Source: Oscillospiraceae bacterium (GTDB lineage Bacteria; Bacillota; Clostridia; Oscillospirales; Acutalibacteraceae). Taken from it: a stretch of DNA of 64,000 nucleotides. The DNA lies in the NCBI GenBank assembly GCA_015066175.1, contig SVOW01000011.1, positions 1-64,000 on the forward strand, given 5' to 3'. The position numbers were made by a program, and so were the translations under genes. The notes under the pieces are model-generated. The model did no database searches. It had not been told where the DNA came from and saw only the letters and a program-made list of their open reading frames with translations. Below, in pieces: positions 59,216 to 64,000 of the stretch (the first letter of the stretch is position 1; every line of letters begins with the position of its first letter).

Positions 59216-59914
59216 ATGATATTCTGGATAGTTTTTGCTTTATGTATAGCGGTTACTGTGTTTTTCACAATAAGAAGAACAACAAACGTAAGATATTCTG
59301 ACCTTGCAGTTAAGGTTGTAACAAGTTCACTTTTTGTGGCAACGGCTATTGCTGCAATAATTTCAAACCCTGAGATAAACCTTACTTTTGCTCTGATGGT
59401 TGTTATGGGCGGGGTTTTCGGTGTGCTTGGTGATGTCTTTATTGAACTGAAATGGCTTCAGAAAGAAGGTAACGATACATTTTTTAACCTCGGTTTCGTT
59501 ACTTTTATGATTCAGCACGTTATACTTGTGGCGGCTGTTTTCATTCATTATCCAATGACAATTCTCAATGCCCTTATCTGTTTCACAGCACCTGTGGTTG
59601 TCCTTATTGCTTCCGTGGGACTTACTAAGGTTTTTAAAATGGAAATGGGCAAATTCAAGGCTATTGCAAATGCTTACGGTGCGCTTGCATCAATGACTTT
59701 TTCTGTGGCTTTTATGACAATGAATAATTACGGTATGGAAACATCACAGATTCTTTTCTTTGCAGGTGGCGTATCATTTTTTGCATCCGACCTTATTCTC
59801 AGCCAGATTTTCTTTGTAAAAGGCAAATGCACAAGATTGCGTGTAATACTTAATCACATTACATATTACGGTGCACAGATTCTCATTGCAACTTCACTTT
59901 TCTTTATGAAATGA
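59216..59914 (+). CDS. YhhN family membrane protein
   Basis: A 232-residue protein with about eight helices and the YhhN/TMEM86 pattern (ILFFAGGVSFFASDLILSQIFF, GGVFGVLGDVFIEL). Some family members are lysoplasmalogenases. AAGGAGAAAAG precedes the ATG, 28 bases after the ChrA pair, so it may share their transcript. Confidence 0.8.
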   Translation: MIFWIVFALCIAVTVFFTIRRTTNVRYSDLAVKVVTSSLFVATAIAAIISNPEINLTFALMVVMGGVFGVLGDVFIELKWLQKEGNDTFFNLGFVTFMIQHVILVAAVFIHYPMTILNALICFTAPVVVLIASVGLTKVFKMEMGKFKAIANAYGALASMTFSVAFMTMNNYGMETSQILFFAGGVSFFASDLILSQIFFVKGKCTRLRVILNHITYYGAQILIATSLFFMK

Positions 59915-59924
59915 TTTTAAATGA

Positions 59925-59955
59925 AAAATCCCCTTGTATTCAAGGGGATCTTTTA
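59925..59955 (+). terminator. Terminator after the yhhN-like gene
   Basis: ATCCCCTTG (59928-59936) and CAAGGGGAT (59941-59949), then CTTTT. Confidence 0.88.
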
Positions 59956-59959
59956 AATA

Positions 59960-60400
59960 TAGCGGTAAACTATAATTTATGGTGCAATTAATTTTAACAT
60001 TGTAGGGTTTTGCGCTTGACGACAAACCGTTAATTCACGTGCATATTTGTGGAACGTCGGAAACCGCCGTTCCCTACGATATTAATTTTAAACAACCATA
60101 TAAATTATAATTTGTTGTCACAAATTATAATTAGTGATATTTTGCTGCGCAAAGTGATATTGCATTGCAGTGATATATCGCTTACGCGATGTGATATATT
60201 TCCTGACGGAAATGTTTCGGGTCTGCGACGCAATCATATAACGATAAATTATAATTTATAGTTCAATTAAAACTAACATCGTAGGGGCGTCGTTTTGGCG
60301 CCCGCGAAAATTTCAGCAGATTTATGACGGGACGGGAGACCCATCCCCTACGATACAGCCGTAAATATACGGTAAATTATAATTTATCGGTATATTTCAG
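59960..60400. repeat. Nested intergenic repeat cluster
   Basis: No gene is seen. Two copies of an AT-rich module with TATAATTTAT and GTGCAATTAA/GTTCAATTAA lead into two inverted-repeat elements: 60001-60078 (TGTAGGG..CCCTACGA) and 60279-60354 (TCGTAGGGG..CCCCTACGA). Between them, 60134-60197 holds four GTGATAT linkers with small hairpins between (TTTGC-tgc-GCAAA, ATCGC-ttac-GCGAT, ATTTCctgacGGAAAT). TATAATTTAT-like modules also flank the ends. The design recalls 253-429. Confidence 0.7.
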
Positions 60401-60406
60401 TAAAAA

Positions 60407-60437
60407 AAGAGGTTGTAATTCATACAACCTCTTTCTT
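60407..60437. terminator. Terminator of the GH5 gene
   Basis: AAAGAGGTTGTA (60407-60418) and TACAACCTCTTT (60423-60434) form a perfect stem directly after the stop of the minus-strand GH5 gene. Confidence 0.88.
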
Positions 60438-60440
60438 TCT

Positions 60441-61697
60441 TTATTTAAAATGTGCTGCTACGTCACGGTCGTAGTGACCTGTGTCAACATATGTGTTCTG
60501 AGTCTGGATTTTTTCGCCCCATTTACGTGCGATTTCTTCATATGAATCTGTTTTGATTTTTGCTCTTTCGAAACCATCTGCGGCACCTTTCATGCACCAG
60601 TCTGATTCCCACATTCCGTGGTTAGCGGCTTTATATGTCCACAAGAACCAACTGTATTCATATTTTTTGAGTGATTTGAAACAGCCTTCCCATGTTGTTT
60701 TCTGATGAGGATAAAATTCGCCCATCATCAGCGGTACTGTGGGATGCAAAAATCTTGTGAGAAGCAGGAAGAAAGCAAAGATAAAGTCAGAGTTGTTATA
60801 GAAGTGAACCTGATAAACAACGTTTTTCCATCCTCTTGCCCAAGCCCAGGGAAGTGCAAAACCTGTCCAGATTGCTTCCATTGTGATGATGTGGTCTGCG
60901 TCTGCTGCACGTACTGTATCATAAAGGCGGAGATAAATTGATTCGTTGTTAACTCGTCTTGTAAGTTCACCGCAAGGAACATCGCACATAGGCTCATTCA
61001 GAAGGTCATACATTGCAACTGCAGGGTTGCCTTTGAAACGTAAAGCGATTTCTGTCCAGAGTTCATCAGTAAGTGTGCGGTAGAATTCGCCTTCTTCAGT
61101 TTTGTCATAAAGCTGACAGCTGTGACCTTTGCCGCTGTGGGGAGCATCACTCTGGAATCCGGGAGCACCGTGCATATCAAGCACAACGTAAAGTCTTCTT
61201 TCAGAGCATTCTTCAACTACCCATTCAAGCTTTGATAAATCCCATTTCCCGTTTTCATCAAGGATTTTTGTGCCTTTATCGTCTGAATAGAAATTTCTGT
61301 ACCAGAAAGGTACACGCACTGCATTGAAGCCCATTTCTTTTATAACATCGAGGTCATATTCTGTAATGAAATTGTCTTCGTAAGTGTTCATCAGTTCATA
61401 TGCTTTTTCTGTGCCGAAACGGTCGATAAGAGTTTCAAGCATTTCGTGATGGTCTGCAACTTCTTCGTAGGGGCAGAGCCAGTCTTCCTGAATAAGCCAT
61501 CCGCCAAGATTCACACCTTTGAGAATAACTTTTTCACCTTTCTGATTTACAATATCTGTACCTTTGGTAACGAGAAAATCTTCCTGCGTAAATCCGCCTG
61601 TTACTTCTGCAGGTTTATCCGCTTCAGTTGCAAAGCAAACGGTTGACATCTGAAAAATAAAAATCAGACTCAAAAAGATTGATAAAAATTTTTTCAT
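60441..61697 (-). CDS. Secreted GH5-family glycosidase (exo-beta-glucanase-like)
   Basis: A 418-residue protein with a signal peptide (MKKFLSIFLSLIFIFQMSTVCFA). The catalytic barrel has VNLGGWLIQEDWLCP (as in yeast-type exo-1,3-beta-glucanases), AVRVPFWYRNF, VVLDMHGAPGFQSD, the acid/base in MYDLLNEPM and the nucleophile in LMMGEFYPH. It probably hydrolyses a beta-glucan outside the cell. GAGGAGGAAAATG-type ribosome binding site. Monocistronic. Confidence 0.88.
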   Translation of the reverse strand: MKKFLSIFLSLIFIFQMSTVCFATEADKPAEVTGGFTQEDFLVTKGTDIVNQKGEKVILKGVNLGGWLIQEDWLCPYEEVADHHEMLETLIDRFGTEKAYELMNTYEDNFITEYDLDVIKEMGFNAVRVPFWYRNFYSDDKGTKILDENGKWDLSKLEWVVEECSERRLYVVLDMHGAPGFQSDAPHSGKGHSCQLYDKTEEGEFYRTLTDELWTEIALRFKGNPAVAMYDLLNEPMCDVPCGELTRRVNNESIYLRLYDTVRAADADHIITMEAIWTGFALPWAWARGWKNVVYQVHFYNNSDFIFAFFLLLTRFLHPTVPLMMGEFYPHQKTTWEGCFKSLKKYEYSWFLWTYKAANHGMWESDWCMKGAADGFERAKIKTDSYEEIARKWGEKIQTQNTYVDTGHYDRDVAAHFK

Positions 61698-61762
61698 AAC
61701 ATTTTCCTCCTCTGTATTACTTTAATTTAATAATAAATGTTTTTGGATTCAAAGTCAAGAAA

Positions 61763-61790
61763 AATCCCACACTACTTGCAGTGTGGGATT
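61763..61790. terminator. Hairpin terminator between lipoprotein and GH5 genes
   Basis: AATCCCACACT and AGTGTGGGATT form a perfect 11-bp stem with a short loop; it ends the ECF operon on the minus strand. Confidence 0.82.
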
Positions 61791-61818
61791 AATTATGTTT
61801 TAAATAAGGACGGGTTAC

Positions 61819-62514
61819 TCATTCATCAAGAATTTCTTTGAGAATATCTTCAGCGATATCAGACTGATAGAATTTAATAGGTCCGTTCTGATATTGTCCG
61901 TCTTTTTCAAAAAAGAAAACACCTTCATAGTCGCCGTCGAGTACAATGAAAACTTTTTCAAAATAATATGCGTGAGGTTCAATGCAATCACAGTTTTCGT
62001 GGAGTACCTGTTGCGAATTATACTGAAGTTCAACGCAGTAATTATTTGCTTTTAATTTTTCAATATCTTCGTTTCTGACTGCGAGTTTTAATTGACTGAA
62101 ATAGTTTTCTGTTATTTCTTCATTGATTTCTTCAATGACATCCAGGCTCATTTCTGCAGTGAGAGTTTGTTGATTTCCGTCTGAATAAAACATTGCGTTT
62201 GCGGGAGCCTTCAATGAAGTTACCTGCATATTCTGTTCGTTTGCTCTTGTAGGGTCTGAAACAGCAATTTCTGTCGGGTCATGTGTTTCGCAGTTTTCTA
62301 TCCACACTGTAGGGTCTGAAACAGGGTCCGTGAGCGTTACGGTTTCAGTTTCCGGATTTGTCAATGAAGTGCTGTTTGATACTGCAGAATTTAATGAAGA
62401 AAGACCGTTTTGAGAGTTTCCGTTGGACTCGTTTTCAATCTGTTTTTTACACGCAGTTAAAACTAACGATAATGAAAGCAGAGAAAGAGCAATAGCTAAA
62501 AGCTTTTTTGACAT
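61819..62514 (-). CDS. Lipoprotein, third gene of the second ECF operon
   Basis: A 231-residue protein with lipobox LVLTAC after MSKKLLAIALSLLSLSL. A low-complexity linker rich in Asn, Ser and Thr with two repeats of TVxxSDPT-like segments (about 50-100) comes next, then a folded domain (about 110-231). AAGGAGTG precedes the ATG. It starts 11 bases after the anti-sigma-like gene ends, so it likely works in the same signalling unit. Confidence 0.75.
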   Translation of the reverse strand: MSKKLLAIALSLLSLSLVLTACKKQIENESNGNSQNGLSSLNSAVSNSTSLTNPETETVTLTDPVSDPTVWIENCETHDPTEIAVSDPTRANEQNMQVTSLKAPANAMFYSDGNQQTLTAEMSLDVIEEINEEITENYFSQLKLAVRNEDIEKLKANNYCVELQYNSQQVLHENCDCIEPHAYYFEKVFIVLDGDYEGVFFFEKDGQYQNGPIKFYQSDIAEDILKEILDE

Positions 62515-62525
62515 AAAACCACTCC

Positions 62526-63302
62526 TTAACTAAGTGTTTCTGCAATAGCTGTTGCCTCCTCAAGAGTTGAATTCAATACAATTCTGTACTCACAATCTCC
62601 GCTTTCATAAAGAATTGTGCTTACGGAGTTTTTGTTTGTTATAACAACGGAAATTCCTTTTACGGATAAGGTTTCGGAAGACGTATTTTCTTCTGTTACT
62701 TCAGGCTCAACAGTATTGCTTTTTGTGATTGTGATTGTGAGAGATTTTGAGTGAGACTGAGCAGTAAAACATGCAGAATTGCCGTCGATTGTAACCGTGA
62801 TATTTTCTTCTGATTTTAATACAGCAAGGGGAAGAACAACATCAGTAAAACCATTTTCTTCAAGGTGACTTACAAGATCAAAGGGAAGAGAATCAGATTC
62901 AGGAGCTTTAAACGTAGGGCTTGCCTGTTCCGAAGAATCTGAATTATCAGGCTGACTTGCAGTTTCGGAAACGTCCTGTGTTATCAGCTGAGTCGGCACC
63001 GTTGTGTTGACAACAGGCGGAGAATTCTTGCCGACTTTTGAAAAAGCAAGAACATTGACAATAATCAGAGCAGCGGCTGCAGCTGCAAAGAAAATGAGTT
63101 TTTTGAAAGAGCGTACAGGTTTTGAAACTTCAGCCGGCTTTTTCAATTCTTCCAAAGCATCAAGGCAGCACTCGAGCAATTCAGTATCTGTTTCGCTTTC
63201 GTCTTTTTCAAGTTCGGTTTCTATTATCTTTTCAAGCTCTTCAGCAGTAAAATCAACACTTTTGTCTTTCAAAAGTCTGATTAAATCTGAACTTTTAATC
63301 AC
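62526..63302 (-). CDS. Membrane anti-sigma-like protein
   Basis: A 258-residue protein: cytoplasmic part with LLKDKSVDFTAEELEKIIETELEKDESETDTELLECCLDALEEL (about 8-55), one transmembrane helix (about 70-88, IFFAAAAAALIIVNVLAF), Ser/Thr-rich linker and an outside domain (about 130-258). Position after an ECF sigma gene suggests anti-sigma function. GTG at 63302 is preferred because GAGGG lies 9 bases before it; an ATG at 63311 abuts that site. Confidence 0.72.
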   Translation of the reverse strand: MIKSSDLIRLLKDKSVDFTAEELEKIIETELEKDESETDTELLECCLDALEELKKPAEVSKPVRSFKKLIFFAAAAAALIIVNVLAFSKVGKNSPPVVNTTVPTQLITQDVSETASQPDNSDSSEQASPTFKAPESDSLPFDLVSHLEENGFTDVVLPLAVLKSEENITVTIDGNSACFTAQSHSKSLTITITKSNTVEPEVTEENTSSETLSVKGISVVITNKNSVSTILYESGDCEYRIVLNSTLEEATAIAETLS

Positions 63303-63390
63303 TCTTATCATCCCTCACTTATATAGTCTGAAAAAATCTGAAATGTTACATCGTAATTGTAAACAAAAATCAAGGCTGTTTTTTGTGCGT

Positions 63391-63900
63391 TTAATCCAAA
63401 AGGTTACGGATTATGCCGGTAACTTTTCTTTTAAGTCTGAAAATTTGCTGACGCACATTGTTTTCTGTAATACCGAGTTTTTCGGCGATTTCTTTCTGCG
63501 AAATATTTTCCGAATAAAAATCTTCAAGCAGTTTCTTTTCTTTTTCATCCAGCTTTTCAAGAATGGCGTCAAGATGTTTTTCAAGGTCTTCTTCGCAGAG
63601 ACTGTCTTCAAAAGAATAGGATTTGCCTACATATTCTTCGTTATAAGGCACCTGACGTTCGTTTTTGATTTTTTCTGCCTCATAAATATCTTTGATTTTA
63701 TTTGAAGCAACTTTTGTCAGCCAGGCTTTGGGATATTGAATTTCGCCACTATCACCGAGTTTGTTCAGTAACGCAAGAAATACATCCTGCAGGCAGTCAT
63801 CTATCAGATCAGGGTGACTGCTTAATTTGTAACTGCAGAACTTTCTGATGTATTTTTCGTGTTCCTGCCATATTTTTTCGGCAAATTCAATTTCTTTCAA
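63391..63900 (-). CDS. ECF-type RNA polymerase sigma factor
   Basis: A 169-residue sigma factor: region 2 (SSHPDLIDDCLQDVFLALLNKLGDSGEIQYPKAWLTKVASNKIKDIY) and region 4 (NISQKEIAEKLGITENNVRQQIFRLKRKV). Start TTG at 63900 with AGGAGTGG upstream. First gene of the sigma / anti-sigma / lipoprotein operon. A TATAAT lies near 63925 on the minus strand without a matching -35, so control may be by itself or another factor. The bases to 64000 hold no further feature. Confidence 0.9.
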   Translation of the reverse strand: MKEIEFAEKIWQEHEKYIRKFCSYKLSSHPDLIDDCLQDVFLALLNKLGDSGEIQYPKAWLTKVASNKIKDIYEAEKIKNERQVPYNEEYVGKSYSFEDSLCEEDLEKHLDAILEKLDEKEKKLLEDFYSENISQKEIAEKLGITENNVRQQIFRLKRKVTGIIRNLLD

Positions 63901-64000
63901 GATGTTTCCACTCCTAAAAGTTGATTATACACTTTTACAATAATGTTTTTTTCGTCATTTGTCAACATGATTTTGTAAATTTTTTTGTCAATATTTTTTG

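Noticed and set aside
60049-60261. 70-codon frame in the repeat cluster
   Set aside because: It follows the hairpin repeats and has no ribosome binding site.

Overview
The window looks like a chromosomal segment of a low-GC, endospore-forming member of the Clostridia, most likely an anaerobic gut Oscillospirales/Ruminococcaceae-type bacterium. The evidence is the order yqfC-yqfD-phoH-ybeY-dgkA-era-(yqzL-like)-recO, a ylbJ-like sporulation gene, a perfect CIRCE element before groES-groEL, AGGAGG-type ribosome binding sites, many carbohydrate-active enzymes and a dockerin module. Species cannot be assigned from the sequence alone.

Layout. 1-870: 3' end of a 5S rRNA gene, tRNA-Asn, an array of small hairpins, and a structured non-coding stretch. 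1008-2371: ECF sigma factor plus membrane anti-sigma-like partner. 2629-7435: clan GH-D glycosidase, a small possible caspase-fold protein, an AraC regulator with a GyrI-like domain, and a secreted beta-helix protein. 7419-9466: a consensus promoter, an 11-residue leader peptide ending in five arginines, an attenuator, a SAM methyltransferase, then a phosphotransferase; this looks like an inducible resistance or stress locus. 9752-13216: AraC regulator, flavin-type oxidoreductase, secreted esterase, methylglyoxal synthase. 13277-16375 (minus): GH25 lysozyme with a dockerin, then a beta-helix paralogue. 16500-18542: groESL. 18632-20153: zinc-ribbon/DUF2752 membrane operon divergent from a small XRE regulator, sharing one palindromic operator. 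20401-25520: secreted metallophosphoesterase, micropeptide operon A, Gfo/Idh oxidoreductase, VanW, histidine phosphatase and a gene broken by an early TGA.

25615-41300: zinc-ribbon DUF5780-like protein, two cytoplasmic glycosidases (GH36-like and GH63/trehalase-like), a membrane-tethered MerR regulator, a PHP phosphoesterase, a lipoprotein, micropeptide operon B (duplicated promoter and first peptide), a MATE exporter, GH43 and GH13 enzymes, an FHA/FHA/LytTR trio, a Tet(M)-like ribosomal protection protein and tRNA-Ala. 41304-44360: nagB, a LexA-box-controlled small membrane protein with a RidA gene, and ylbJ. 44438-52340: sporulation and housekeeping operon ending in mutS2. 52417-56631: NSS symporter and an iron-uptake operon feoA-feoB-feoB-associated peptide with three matching palindromes. 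56739-59914: secreted DUF4434-like protein, split chromate transporter, YhhN. 59960-60400: a second nested repeat cluster. 60441-61697: secreted GH5. 61819-63900: a second ECF sigma/anti-sigma/lipoprotein operon.

Two themes run through it. One is saccharide use and cell-surface hydrolases, with several secreted proteins ending in a short amphipathic or hydrophobic tail. The other is stress sensing: ECF systems, SOS, attenuated resistance and efflux. The strongest candidates for something undescribed are the duplicated micropeptide operons (21832-22152 and 33250-33578), whose first peptide is kept identical by synonymous-only change. Next come the poly-arginine attenuator before the methyltransferase and the SOS-controlled membrane protein.
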